From positions 1 to 21,040 of the forward strand of contig DASPLH010000090.1 in the NCBI GenBank assembly GCA_035627675.1: a DNA stretch of 21,040 nt. The letters are read 5' to 3'. Positions within the stretch are counted from its first letter, which is position 1. Each line of letters begins with the position of its first letter. This stretch comes from DASPLH01 sp035627675. Its GTDB lineage: Bacteria; Acidobacteriota; Terriglobia; Terriglobales; Acidobacteriaceae. The notes below the pieces were generated by a model. It saw nothing but the letters and a program-made list of their open reading frames with translations. It did no database searches and was not told the origin of the DNA. The translations under genes were made by a program, and so were the position numbers. Positions 7,043 to 15,402 of this stretch are shown here, piece after piece.

Positions 7043-7104
7043 AGAGATTCGAAATTCTGAAGTGGCCCCGATGGGCCGCCCGGTAACACAGGAAGGTTGC
7101 AGTC

Positions 7105-7293
7105 ATGGCAAATCCGAAACGGCGACACTCGAAGCGGCGCACCGCCACCCGGCGCGCGCACGATCACCTCACCGCCCGCTCCCTGAGCGAGTGCCCCAAC
7201 TGTCACGAACCCAAGCTGCCCCACCGCGCGTGCAGCAAGTGCGGTCACTACAAGGGCCGCGAAGTCGTGGACGTCTCGGAGAAGGCCAGCTAA
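7105..7293 (+). CDS. rpmF: 50S ribosomal protein L32
   Basis: Complete 62-residue L32. It starts MANPKRRHSKRRTATRRAH, the standard basic N-terminus, and carries the zinc-binding CPNC (Cys30, Cys33) and CSKC (Cys43, Cys46) pairs, so this is the zinc-containing form. GGAAGG precedes the ATG. The order yceD-rpmF-plsX is widely conserved, linking ribosome assembly with membrane lipid synthesis. Confidence 0.97.
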   Translation: MANPKRRHSKRRTATRRAHDHLTARSLSECPNCHEPKLPHRACSKCGHYKGREVVDVSEKAS

Positions 7294-7313
7294 GCTCGGC
7301 CGCACAGACTCAG

Positions 7314-7336
7314 GCCGCCGAACGCCGTTCGGCGGC
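7314..7336 (+). other. Intercistronic hairpin between rpmF and plsX
   Basis: Perfect 10-bp stem GCCGCCGAAC (7314-7323) / GTTCGGCGGC (7327-7336) with loop GCC, 21 bases after the rpmF stop and 29 before plsX. No T tract follows (TCATAGTTT), so it is more likely an mRNA-stability, processing or partial-attenuation element than a full terminator. Confidence 0.65.
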
Positions 7337-7365
7337 TCATAGTTTGATCGAGCATATCTCCAAAG

Positions 7366-8442
7366 ATGCCAACCACGATTGCGGTTGACGCGATGGGCGC
7401 CGACCGCGCGCCCAAACCGGAAGTCGAAGGCGCCATCCTCGCCGCCCGCCAGTATGGCGTGCGCGTTCTGCTTGTCGGCAGAAAAGACGTAATCCATGCC
7501 GAGATGGCGCACCATCCCTCCGCCCGGCACCTGCCCATAGAGATCGTCCATGCCGAGGAGTTCATCAGCATGCACGACAAGGCTGCGTTGGCCGTCAAGC
7601 AGAAGCGGAACTCTTCCATGCGAGTTGGCCTCCGCCTGGTGCAGGAAGGCAAGGCCGACGGATTCGTCTCGGCCGGAAACACCGGCGCCGCCATGGTCAC
7701 GGCCAAGGTCGTGCTCGGAGTCCTGCCGGGCGTGGATCGTCCTGCGCTGGCGGCGGTCTTCCCCAACTCCACGGGCGCGGCCTCGATCATGCTCGACGTG
7801 GGCGCCAACGTGGATTGCAAGCCGCAAAACCTGCAACAGTTCGCCATCATGGGCGACATCTACTTCCGCGCCATCTTCGGCGGCAAGCACCACAAGGGAC
7901 ATCAACCCCGTGTCGGGTTGTTGTCCATCGGCGAGGAAGAGAGCAAGGGCAACGACCTCACGCGCGACTCCTTCAAGCTGCTGAAGCAGCTTCCGTTGAA
8001 TTTCATCGGGAACGTCGAGGGCCGCGACCTCTACAACGGCAGCGTTGACGTGATCGTCTGCGACGGCTTCGTCGGCAACGTGGCCCTCAAGGTCAGCGAA
8101 GGACTCGTGGAGACCGTGCGCTCGATGCTCAAGGAATCGTTGCAGGCCACGATCACTCGCCAGTTCGGGTTCCTGCTCTCGCGCAAGGCCTTCGTAGATT
8201 TCAAGAAGCGACTCGACTACTCCGAGTACGGCGGAGCGCCGCTGCTCGGCGTGAAGGGCGTTGCGATCGTCAGCCACGGCTCGTCCAACGGCAACGCTAT
8301 CAAAAACGCGATTCGCGTCGCCGCCGAGTTCGCCAACTCCGGCGTGAACGGCAAGATTCAGGACGAGATCCAACAGGCAGGCGCTACCTTGATGTCGAAC
8401 GGCGCCGGCGCTGCCACGGCGCAGCCTGAAGCCCTGCTGTAG
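7366..8442 (+). CDS. plsX: Phosphate acyltransferase PlsX
   Basis: Makes acyl-phosphate from acyl-ACP, the first step of the PlsX/PlsY route to lysophosphatidic acid. Recognised by IAVDAMGADRAPKPEVEGA at the N-terminus (usual form DAMGGDxAP), VSAGNTGAAMVTAK, the ALAAVFP..GAASIMLDVGAN segment, VDVIVCDGFVGNVALK, and the C-terminal YGGAPLLGVKG and HGSSNGNAIKNAI. At 358 residues it has slightly more than family length, with an Ala-rich tail. ATG 7366 is the family start. It sits between rpmF and fabD in the same direction, 29 bases before fabD. Confidence 0.96.
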   Translation: MPTTIAVDAMGADRAPKPEVEGAILAARQYGVRVLLVGRKDVIHAEMAHHPSARHLPIEIVHAEEFISMHDKAALAVKQKRNSSMRVGLRLVQEGKADGFVSAGNTGAAMVTAKVVLGVLPGVDRPALAAVFPNSTGAASIMLDVGANVDCKPQNLQQFAIMGDIYFRAIFGGKHHKGHQPRVGLLSIGEEESKGNDLTRDSFKLLKQLPLNFIGNVEGRDLYNGSVDVIVCDGFVGNVALKVSEGLVETVRSMLKESLQATITRQFGFLLSRKAFVDFKKRLDYSEYGGAPLLGVKGVAIVSHGSSNGNAIKNAIRVAAEFANSGVNGKIQDEIQQAGATLMSNGAGAATAQPEALL

Positions 8443-8471
8443 CGTTCATCTTTTTTTCGGAAAGCACTGCT

Positions 8472-9434
8472 ATGTCCCAGATCCCCACGATCGCATTCCT
8501 CTTCCCGGGCCAGGGTTCGCAAGCCGCAGGTATGGGCAAGGAACTGGCCGCCATGTATCCGGTTGCGCAGGAGACGTTCGATGAAGCCGACGAGGCGCTC
8601 GGATTCAAGCTCTCGCAGTTGTGCTTCGAAGGACCCGACGAGAAGCTTCGACTCACCGAGATCACGCAGCCGGCCATCTTGACCGTGTCCGTCGCCGCCT
8701 GCCGCGTGCTCGCGTCGGTGGGCATCACGCCGTCGTACGCTGCCGGACACAGCCTGGGCGAGTACTCGGCGCACGTCGCCGCCGGAACACTCACGTTTGC
8801 CGACGCCGTGCGCACCGTGCGCAACCGCGGCAAGTACATGCAGGAGGCGGTACCGGTCGGCGAAGGCGCGATGGCTGCCATCCTCGCCCTGCCCCTCGAC
8901 CGGATCGAGGCGGCATGCGCGGAAGCCGCGCAGGGCGAGATCTGCGAGCCTGCGAACATCAACTCGCCGGACCAGGTCGTGATCAGCGGTTCCAGGAGCG
9001 CCGTGGAGCGCGCCGCCGAACTCTGCAAACAGCAAGGCGCGAAGCGCGCCGTCATGCTTCCCGTCAGCGCGCCGTTCCATTGCAGCCTGATGCAGCCGGC
9101 ACAGGACCGGCTCGCGGCCGACCTGAAGGCCCTCACGTTCCACGCGCCGCAAACACCCGTCATGTGCAACGTTGACGCGAAAATCGTTCGCGATGCCGAC
9201 GCTTGCCGCGACGCGCTCATCCGCCAGGTCACCGGAGCCGTGCAGTGGGAGACGTCCATGCGTGAACTGATCGCGCTCGGCGTTGAACAGTTCGTCGAAG
9301 TCGGCCCCGGCAAGGTGCTCACCGGACTGCTTCGCCAAATCGACAAGACCAGGACGTGCGTCAACATCGAAGACGAAGCGTCGCTTCAGAAGGTCAAGAA
9401 CCACTTCGGACAGGCAACGACAGCCGCCGAATAA
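8472..9434 (+). CDS. fabD: Malonyl-CoA:ACP transacylase FabD
   Basis: Transfers malonyl from CoA to acyl carrier protein, supplying the fatty-acid elongation cycle. Visible motifs: FPGQGSQ (residues 11-17), nucleophile Ser94 in GHSLGEYSA, the RNRGKYMQ region with Arg119, and catalytic His203 in PVSAPFHCSLM; the C-terminal FVEVGPGKVLTGL is also canonical. At 320 residues it is full length. Last gene of the operon: a strong terminator follows 17 bases later. The neighbours often found with it (fabH, fabG, acpP, fabF) are absent from this window. Confidence 0.96.
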   Translation: MSQIPTIAFLFPGQGSQAAGMGKELAAMYPVAQETFDEADEALGFKLSQLCFEGPDEKLRLTEITQPAILTVSVAACRVLASVGITPSYAAGHSLGEYSAHVAAGTLTFADAVRTVRNRGKYMQEAVPVGEGAMAAILALPLDRIEAACAEAAQGEICEPANINSPDQVVISGSRSAVERAAELCKQQGAKRAVMLPVSAPFHCSLMQPAQDRLAADLKALTFHAPQTPVMCNVDAKIVRDADACRDALIRQVTGAVQWETSMRELIALGVEQFVEVGPGKVLTGLLRQIDKTRTCVNIEDEASLQKVKNHFGQATTAAE

Positions 9435-9451
9435 CATTCCACTGAAACGTC

Positions 9452-9477
9452 AAAAGCCCGGCTTGCGCCGGGCTTTT
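9452..9477 (+). terminator. Bidirectional rho-independent terminator after fabD
   Basis: AAAAGCCCGGC (9452-9462), loop TTGC, GCCGGGCTTTT (9467-9477): a perfect 11-bp stem with A and T runs on both sides, so it can stop fabD transcripts and, from the other strand, those of the convergent minus-strand gene ending at 9502. Confidence 0.93.
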
Positions 9478-9501
9478 CGATTTGCATGCCGCGGATTTCT
9501 C

Positions 9502-9969
9502 TCACCTGCAAGTGACCGCCTTGACCGGCGGGAAGCTGAGCGTTTTGTCGCGCTTCTCCACCCACACGCAGGCTTGCTCGGCTCGCTCGTTCACGGTCGT
9601 CACCACGATGACTCCCGTGCTGCTGCCCCGGGGCGCGACCGCCGTATCCACCTTATGGCTCTTGATGACCCCCCACTCGCCGCTCGGCCCCCAATCGAGG
9701 TAGAACTCTCTGAACGGATAACGCGCGTACTTCTCCGGGTGCTGTTTCCAGTTCGGATCGTTCATCCAGATGCCGTACGCCTTCTCGTAATCGCTGGTCT
9801 GAAGCGCGGTGAAGAACTGATCGACCTTGCGCTCGTAGGGCCAATAGCGGAACCACCACAGCAGCCCGGCGATCAAGACCACGGCAATGACGACTCCAAT
9901 GACGAGGTTGCGTCTGCGACGGTCCTTGCTGGGATCGTACGGCTTCGCGTCGAATAGTGTGGTGGCCAT
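9502..9969 (-). CDS. Single-pass membrane protein of unknown function
   Basis: A 155-residue protein I do not recognise by name. The cytoplasmic N-terminus is charged (DPSKDRRRRN), followed by one membrane helix at residues 22-40 (LVIGVVIAVVLIAGLLWWF). The external part has FFTALQTSDYEKAYGIW (52-68), which resembles the start of NTF2-like or DUF4878-type small extracytoplasmic domains, and REFYLDWGPSGEWGVIKSH. GGAAG upstream supports ATG 9969. It is convergent with fabD and followed by the shared terminator. Confidence 0.75.
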   Translation of the reverse strand: MATTLFDAKPYDPSKDRRRRNLVIGVVIAVVLIAGLLWWFRYWPYERKVDQFFTALQTSDYEKAYGIWMNDPNWKQHPEKYARYPFREFYLDWGPSGEWGVIKSHKVDTAVAPRGSSTGVIVVTTVNERAEQACVWVEKRDKTLSFPPVKAVTCR

Positions 9970-10035
9970 CGTTCCGTCTTCCTTCTGCTTCCTCTCGCGG
10001 GGTGAGCACGCGCCGGGTCGCGCACTACAAGTAAT

Positions 10036-10554
10036 CTACTCTACGCGCTCCCACACCATCTTCCATTCCGACTCGCCGCCGTCGTGTTTTTCCTTCCCCG
10101 TGTAGATCAGCTTGTTGCCCTCGAAACGATAGTTGCGTGGGCTGGGCTTGCCAACGATGTTGGGATCGAAAGGGACCTCGGGATGATGCGCCATGGTGCC
10201 GTTCCCGGGGTCGACCGTATATGTCCCGCAGTAGCCCCCGAATCCGTCGAATGCCGTGCGTATCTCCTCCGGAGTGGGCTGGTCGGGGTTGCGCCATTTC
10301 GGCCGGTCGGGGTTCACGACCTGCGCGCAGACATGGCCAGTCGCGTCGTACATGAGGTAGCCCTGTGCCCGCGGACCGAACCCGTACGGCCGCACAGTGC
10401 CGTCGGACAGGCGCTCCTGGCTCAGCACCAGGCGCCACGTCCCAACGAACGGCTTGAACCCAGCCCTGGAGGAATTCTTCCCTTTCGCAACACCCGAGGC
10501 AATACCGGACGAGATGAGCAGCACAACGCAGCAAACCCGAAGCAAAGCTTTCAT
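10036..10554 (-). CDS. Exported lipocalin-like domain protein
   Basis: A 172-residue protein with an apparent Sec signal peptide (MKALLRVCCVVLLISSGIAS, cleavage likely around residues 20-25). The mature part matches the lipocalin-like family common in Acidobacteria and Proteobacteria: FVGTWRLV (36-43), the YGFGPRAQGYLMYDATGH segment, CAQVVNPDRPKW, GGYCGTYTVD and GTMAHHPEVPFDPN. These small beta-barrels are thought to bind hydrophobic ligands; none can be named here. ATG 10554 is chosen because it starts the signal peptide; an in-frame start at 10596 would bury it. Confidence 0.82.
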   Translation of the reverse strand: MKALLRVCCVVLLISSGIASGVAKGKNSSRAGFKPFVGTWRLVLSQERLSDGTVRPYGFGPRAQGYLMYDATGHVCAQVVNPDRPKWRNPDQPTPEEIRTAFDGFGGYCGTYTVDPGNGTMAHHPEVPFDPNIVGKPSPRNYRFEGNKLIYTGKEKHDGGESEWKMVWERVE

Positions 10555-10686
10555 CGAGTAGGTCCATTCTCCTGCAAGGTGAGGTGACGTGAACACGTCA
10601 AGATACAGCAGGCGGGCGGGTGATTGCGATGTTTGGTTCTACAGGCGGCCACACAATACTAGCCCGGCCCGACAGTGCTGGGCGGC

Positions 10687-11469
10687 TCAATTGCGCAGGA
10701 TCCGTATGGACCCATCCGCTGTTCGGACCTGAAGCATCCGCCCGCCGCCGTTCAGCCTGCCTCGCAGGCCCGACCTCGACTTCGTCGTCGCGCTCACCGG
10801 CAGATCGAAGTGCAGACTTCCGTCCCCGGTGGAGACGTCCACATCCGCGGCAAGTTCCGGCGGGAGCCGCAACTCGACCGAACCGTCCGTGGTGCGCACG
10901 CGCCAATCCGCCGCCAGTTTCGAGCCGCGCGCCACCGAGCACTCGATGCGGCCGTCACCCGTAGCAAGGTCCAGGTCGTCGAAGCGCCCCTCTACCCTTA
11001 TCGCACCATCGAACGTTTTCGCATGCAGCACGCCGTCGTGTTCGCGAACTTCGACCGATCCGTCGCTCGTCCGCAGGTTCGCCCTCGCTTTGAATCCGGT
11101 TGCATGCAGGCTGCCGTCGTCCGCCTGAAGCTCCAGCCTCGTGCTTGGAGGCGCGGTCACGTCGATGCGCACCCACTGGTTCCCGAGATTCATGATGTAC
11201 GTCCGGTGTGGGATCTTCACCGTGATCTCGACGACGTCGCCGGCCTGGCGCTCGGTGATCTTCACGTCGGCCGCGCCGATGTTGTATCCGCGAGTGGTGA
11301 CCTTTGCCGAGACGGTGTTGCCGGGTACGGCCCGCACCTCGATCCGCGCGTCGTCGGTCATGACTCGAAGCTGCGGATTGGCGCCGACCGTGAACGCCTT
11401 GTTCCACTCAGCCGCCTCGGCCAGCACCGACGCCAGGCAGAAACCTACGAGTAGCAGACGCGCTTTCAT
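10687..11469 (-). CDS. DUF4097-type beta-strand repeat protein, exported
   Basis: A 260-residue protein with a signal peptide (MKARLLLVGFCLASVLAEAA) and then a parallel-beta, DUF4097-like repeat domain. Seven copies of a T/D-DG-S/R motif are visible (ADDGSL 116-121, TSDGSV, TFDGAI, TGDGRI, TTDGSV, TGDGSL, TADGSI near 250-255), the first four spaced 18 residues apart, implying a beta-helix or trefoil-like stack. Function of the family is unknown; it is often found near envelope stress regulators. GGGAGGG lies six bases before ATG 11469. The frame stays open upstream into ddl, but the ribosome site, signal peptide and overlap with ddl argue for 11469. Confidence 0.85.
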   Translation of the reverse strand: MKARLLLVGFCLASVLAEAAEWNKAFTVGANPQLRVMTDDARIEVRAVPGNTVSAKVTTRGYNIGAADVKITERQAGDVVEITVKIPHRTYIMNLGNQWVRIDVTAPPSTRLELQADDGSLHATGFKARANLRTSDGSVEVREHDGVLHAKTFDGAIRVEGRFDDLDLATGDGRIECSVARGSKLAADWRVRTTDGSVELRLPPELAADVDVSTGDGSLHFDLPVSATTKSRSGLRGRLNGGGRMLQVRTADGSIRILRN

Positions 11470-11564
11470 CCCATGCCCTCCCGGACGATCCACTCCGGAC
11501 AGTGATACGCAAATTCGAGGGCCCCGGTTCCATGCAGCACCAGGGCCCCGTTCCGGGCAGCGGC

Positions 11565-12743
11565 TTAATCGCGGCTGTACTGGTTCCGCTTCTTCTCCGC
11601 GTGGCGCTCGAGCGCCAACTGGATGAGCCGGTCGATCAGCTCCGGATACTCCACTCCGGTCGCCGCCCAAAGCTTGGGATACATGCTGATCGAGGTGAAA
11701 CCCGGCATTGTGTTCACCTCGTTGAGGTAGAACTTCTCTGTCTTCGGATCGAGCAGGAAGTCCACGCGCGAAAGCCCGGCGCAGTCGCAGGCCTGGAAGG
11801 CCCGAACCGCCATCTCCTGGATTTCCTTCTGCTGCTTGCGGCTGATCTTCGCCGGGATGAGAAGCTCCGAGCCCTCGTCGATGTACTTGGCTTCGTAATC
11901 GTAGAACTCTTTGATCGGAACGATCTCGCCGCAGACCGAAGCCTTCGGATCGTCGTTGCCGAGCACGGCGCACTCGATCTCGCGAGCCTTGTGCTTCTTC
12001 CCCCCGACTCCCTGCTCGACCACGATTTTGCGGTCGTACCTGGCCGCCTCGTTCATCGCCGCCGGGAGTTCGCTCGCGTCGTGCGCCTTGCTGATACCGA
12101 CCGAGGACCCCAGATTCGCAGGTTTCACAAAGACCGGGTACTTCAGCTTGCTCTCCACCAGCTTCCGCACCTTCTTCGGCTCGCGCTCCCACTGCGAGCG
12201 CAGAACGGTCACGTGCTTGACGATCGCAAGCCCGGCGTCGCGGAAGAGTTTCTTCATGACGTCCTTGTCCATGCCGGCGGCCGATCCAAGCACCCCCGAG
12301 CCGACATAGGCTACGTCGGCGAGTTCGAGCAGGCCCTGGATGGTGCCGTCTTCGCCGAAGGTGCCGTGCAGCACGGGGAAGATCACGTCCACCTCGATGG
12401 AGTCCGACTTCACGGCATTCGACTGCTCGAACGGCACCAGCGCCGACTGCCCGGCGGGCATTGGAGGCACGAGCACGGACTCGCCTCGCGCCAGCACCGC
12501 TGCCGAGGCCGTCGCTTGCGGATCGCCCGCGCGGAAGTGATGCGTCTCGGCGTATTCGCCCTTCAGCAACTGCTCGGCGTGCGAATCGGTGACCCAGCGG
12601 CCCTGCTTGGTGATGCCGATCGGCACAACCTCATATTTCTTCTTATCGATGGCCTTCAATACGGAAGCGGCCGAGAGCAGCGAGACTTCATGCTCGCCGC
12701 TGCGGCCGCCAAACAGTACGCCTACACGAATCTTCTTCGCCAT
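11565..12743 (-). CDS. ddl: D-alanine--D-alanine ligase
   Basis: ATP-grasp ligase that joins two D-Ala to make the terminal dipeptide of the peptidoglycan stem. Motifs: VGVLFGGRSGEHEVSLLSA (residues 7-25), FPVLHGTFGEDGTIQG, the grasp-loop segment YPVFVKPANLGSSVGISK, and LSRVDFLLD..KFYLNEVNTMPGFT near the C-terminus with the Mg-binding Glu/Asn. At 392 residues it is longer than DdlB and near the DdlA class. AAGGA lies five bases before ATG 12743. It is followed by the DUF4097 gene 95 bases downstream and preceded by the membrane hydrolase gene, which ends 52 bases upstream. Confidence 0.95.
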   Translation of the reverse strand: MAKKIRVGVLFGGRSGEHEVSLLSAASVLKAIDKKKYEVVPIGITKQGRWVTDSHAEQLLKGEYAETHHFRAGDPQATASAAVLARGESVLVPPMPAGQSALVPFEQSNAVKSDSIEVDVIFPVLHGTFGEDGTIQGLLELADVAYVGSGVLGSAAGMDKDVMKKLFRDAGLAIVKHVTVLRSQWEREPKKVRKLVESKLKYPVFVKPANLGSSVGISKAHDASELPAAMNEAARYDRKIVVEQGVGGKKHKAREIECAVLGNDDPKASVCGEIVPIKEFYDYEAKYIDEGSELLIPAKISRKQQKEIQEMAVRAFQACDCAGLSRVDFLLDPKTEKFYLNEVNTMPGFTSISMYPKLWAATGVEYPELIDRLIQLALERHAEKKRNQYSRD

Positions 12744-12795
12744 ATGTCCTTACTGTAACGCAGGGGATGACTGCATCGAACGGTTGGGCCGAGCG

Positions 12796-15252
12796 TCACT
12801 TGGAGCCGTCCGGGCGGTACCCGTAGAACTCCGCGATCTCGTGCAGGTACTGCACGATGCGCGTGTCGTACCTGCTCTTAAGCTCGGCCGATAGCACGTC
12901 CCGGGTCCCGGCCGGGTCCAGCTTCAAGTCGTAGAGATAGCTCTTCGCCGGTGAATCGTACGTCGCATAGAACGTCCTCATGTCGCCGCTCATCAACCCA
13001 TACGCCGCGCGCGAATCGGACGCGAGCAGAAAGTCGTCGCGACGGTACTGTTCCAGTTCCTCGGGCGACTCGGTAAACATCGGAATCCCATACAGAGGAT
13101 TCGGCTCGATGGGCCGGTGTCCCAGCAGGTAGTAGAGCGTTGGGGCAATGTCGATCAGGCTGACCAGCCTGTTGTCGTCCACGTTCAGCTTCTGGCGCAT
13201 GGAACGCGGGAGGTGCACAATCATCGGCACCCGCATGATCTCCGGGTAGAGCAGCCCCGAGTGCGCCAGCCGCCCGAGTTCGCCGGTGGCCTCGCCGTGG
13301 TCCGAGGTCACGACGATGATGCTGTTGTCGTACAGCCCTCGCCGCTTCAGGTCGCCGAGGAACTGGCCGAAGAACGTGTCCAGCTCGTTCAGGCGGAACG
13401 CAATCCTGTTGTTGAACCCCGGTCTCTGGCGCCACACGTTAGCCGTCGGCAGCGGCAGGTTGGCGCGCGAGAACTGATGCAGGTTGATCGGCTGCGCGTA
13501 GAAGAGGAACGGTCGCGACCGGTCGCGACGATCGTCGAGGTACTGCTGGAACTGCTTCGCCGTCGAGGAAAACTCGAACTCCTGCCACGTGCGCCCGAGG
13601 TCGAGCTTAACGATCTCCGCCTCCGGCGGGAACAACTTCTCCAGCACCGTGTCGTAACTGACCGCGACTTCGTACCCATCGGTCCTGGCCAGCCTGGCGA
13701 GGCTGTTCACCTTCTCGAACGGCTGGATGTAATGCGAGTGCAGCAGCAACGCCCCCGACCAGATGGAGGGCTCTGCCAGAGTAGTTCCCGCATAGTTCGT
13801 GAACGCATTCCGCATCACGATCGAGTCGCGCGCGAAGCCGTCAAGATTGGGCGTGAAGTCCACCTTCGGGTTGTAGGCGCCGAGGTAGTCCGGACGCAGG
13901 GAGTCCACGACAAGGATGATGATGTTCGGGCGCTCACCGGTCGCGGGCTTCAGGTCCCTGACCAGCCGCACTTCCCTCTCGGTGCGCGCGTCCAGGATGT
14001 CCGTGTACTGCTCGAGAGTGCGGCAGAGTTCCCCGCAGTCACGCGACTGCTCGCGTTGCAGCACACCGTACACCATGTCGAAGGATGCATTCCGCATCGC
14101 GTGCTGCTCGAGCTGGCGGTGGATCTCATCGTCCGTCCGGCCCAGTTCCGTGGCCCACAAGATCGCGCCGTGAACCATGGCGAAGTACGCGCACCCGCCG
14201 ATCAGCAGCACCGCTGCCGCCGCCGGCCCGGACAGCCGGGCTGGCGTCGTTCTGGCCGCGACGATCCACGTCGCCAGCAGGGCTCCGAATATCCAGATGG
14301 CGGCGTGGTTGATCGCTCCGTTCCAGTCGCCATCGCCGACCAGCGTGGGAACCGCCGCGAGCGCCACCACCGTGCACAGGATCGCCGCTCCAGAGCTGAG
14401 GACCAGGGCGCGTCGCGTTCGCCACAGCGAGCGAAGCGCGACGACAATCCCCTGTGCGTAGCCAACGCCAAACAAGGTGAGCGAAACGGCGCCGGCTGCC
14501 GCGTACAGCCGCGCCTGCCAGCCGCGATACGTCAGGTTGTTCTGAAGGAACATCGCAACGGCGAACCCGAGGCACGAGGCGAGCACGCCGGTCAGCGCGA
14601 CCGACCGCAACAGCGCTTCGCGCCGCGGGAACTTCGCCGAAATCCCGGCCAATAGGTTCAGCGCTGTCACCGTGACGATCGCGATCCAGAGATGGCTGAT
14701 GAGGACCCACAGCGACCGTTCGGCGTCGAGCGCGCCGTAGTGCGCGCGCCCGTTCTCGGCGTAGTCGCGGATCAGCACGGCGGCTTCGGTCGCGACCGCC
14801 AGCAGACCTGCGACGGCCACCACGCTGACGTAGTCGAAGGTCGCGCCATCGCCGATGTTGTGCTGTGCCCGCAGGCGGCGGTGCAGTTCGCACAGGCCGG
14901 TCAGCGCTACCGGCGCGAGGCTCGCGACCGCCAGAGCGAACACATATGCCGACGGCCTGAGCGCCAGCAAGGGCCGGAAGGCAGCCAGGTACGCGCACGC
15001 GGCAATCAGCACGGTGAACAGCCCGCGGTCGGGGCCTTCCAACCGCCCGCGCCACAGCACAAGCGCCAGCAGAATTCCCAGCGCCAGCGCCAGCCAGGAG
15101 TTCCAAACCGTGAACCACGGGATGAACCGGAAGGGCGGGGCTTTCAGCAGGAAGTTGTACGTGTACGGAATGCTCGCGATCAGGCAGAAGATCGATGTCG
15201 CGGTGAAGAACAGTGCCGCCGAAATTTTCGCGAGATGACGGAAAACGTGCAT
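12796..15252 (-). CDS. Membrane-anchored alkaline-phosphatase-superfamily (sulfatase/phosphotransferase-like) enzyme
   Basis: A large protein (818 residues). Residues 1-365 carry about nine or ten hydrophobic segments; from about 440 there is a sulfatase-fold domain: RPNIIILVVDSLRPDYLGAY (metal ligand Asp450), NYAGTTLAEPSIWSG (Thr490/491 in the nucleophile position), LYDNSIIVVTSDHGEATGE (Asp651, His652) and AHSGLLYPEIMRVPMIVH. The Cys/Ser-x-Pro-x-Arg formylglycine signature of true sulfatases is absent; a Thr nucleophile is typical of phosphoethanolamine or phosphoglycerol transferases and LTA synthase-like enzymes. A role in modifying lipid, glycan or envelope phosphate is inferred. Start ATG 15252 begins the first membrane helix. 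A predicted promoter lies at 15280-15307. Confidence 0.85.
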   Translation of the reverse strand: MHVFRHLAKISAALFFTATSIFCLIASIPYTYNFLLKAPPFRFIPWFTVWNSWLALALGILLALVLWRGRLEGPDRGLFTVLIAACAYLAAFRPLLALRPSAYVFALAVASLAPVALTGLCELHRRLRAQHNIGDGATFDYVSVVAVAGLLAVATEAAVLIRDYAENGRAHYGALDAERSLWVLISHLWIAIVTVTALNLLAGISAKFPRREALLRSVALTGVLASCLGFAVAMFLQNNLTYRGWQARLYAAAGAVSLTLFGVGYAQGIVVALRSLWRTRRALVLSSGAAILCTVVALAAVPTLVGDGDWNGAINHAAIWIFGALLATWIVAARTTPARLSGPAAAAVLLIGGCAYFAMVHGAILWATELGRTDDEIHRQLEQHAMRNASFDMVYGVLQREQSRDCGELCRTLEQYTDILDARTEREVRLVRDLKPATGERPNIIILVVDSLRPDYLGAYNPKVDFTPNLDGFARDSIVMRNAFTNYAGTTLAEPSIWSGALLLHSHYIQPFEKVNSLARLARTDGYEVAVSYDTVLEKLFPPEAEIVKLDLGRTWQEFEFSSTAKQFQQYLDDRRDRSRPFLFYAQPINLHQFSRANLPLPTANVWRQRPGFNNRIAFRLNELDTFFGQFLGDLKRRGLYDNSIIVVTSDHGEATGELGRLAHSGLLYPEIMRVPMIVHLPRSMRQKLNVDDNRLVSLIDIAPTLYYLLGHRPIEPNPLYGIPMFTESPEELEQYRRDDFLLASDSRAAYGLMSGDMRTFYATYDSPAKSYLYDLKLDPAGTRDVLSAELKSRYDTRIVQYLHEIAEFYGYRPDGSK

Positions 15253-15279
15253 GGCCAGCGGTGAACGGGACGTAGGGCC

Positions 15280-15307
15280 ATCATAGCTCCGAATGACCGG
15301 CGGGCAA
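15280..15307 (-). promoter_or_regulatory. Predicted promoter of the membrane hydrolase gene
   Basis: Read on the minus strand: TTGCCC (15307-15302), 16 bases, TATGAT (15285-15280). Start of transcription would be near 15273, 21 bases before the ATG at 15252. The -10 box is good; the -35 is moderate. Confidence 0.45.
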
Positions 15308-15360
15308 GGTCACGCCCGTGGTACACAGGTAACGTTCGGCCCTGCACCGCAGTTTGGCAC

Positions 15361-15387
15361 AACAAAAGGCCCGCCCGCAGGCGGGCC
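15361..15387 (-). terminator. Rho-independent terminator after rocF
   Basis: On the minus strand GGCCCGCC (15387-15380) pairs with GGCGGGCC (15375-15368) across TGCG, an 8-bp GC stem followed by TTTTGTT (15367-15361). It lies 15 bases after the arginase stop and separates rocF from the membrane hydrolase promoter. Confidence 0.88.
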
Positions 15388-15402
15388 GGTGTCACCCAAA
15401 CG

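Noticed and set aside
11517..11564. Terminator after ddl from the two AGGGCCCC copies
   Set aside because: The pairing is short, the GGGCCC cores are self-complementary, and no T run follows on the minus strand.
11470..12192. Upstream extension of the DUF4097 gene to 501 codons
   Set aside because: The extra part overlaps ddl in another frame, while ATG 11469 has a strong ribosome site and starts a signal peptide.
13117..14655. A 512-codon open frame on the plus strand
   Set aside because: Antisense to the membrane hydrolase gene, which has clear catalytic motifs; the translation is Arg/Val-rich with no recognisable domain.
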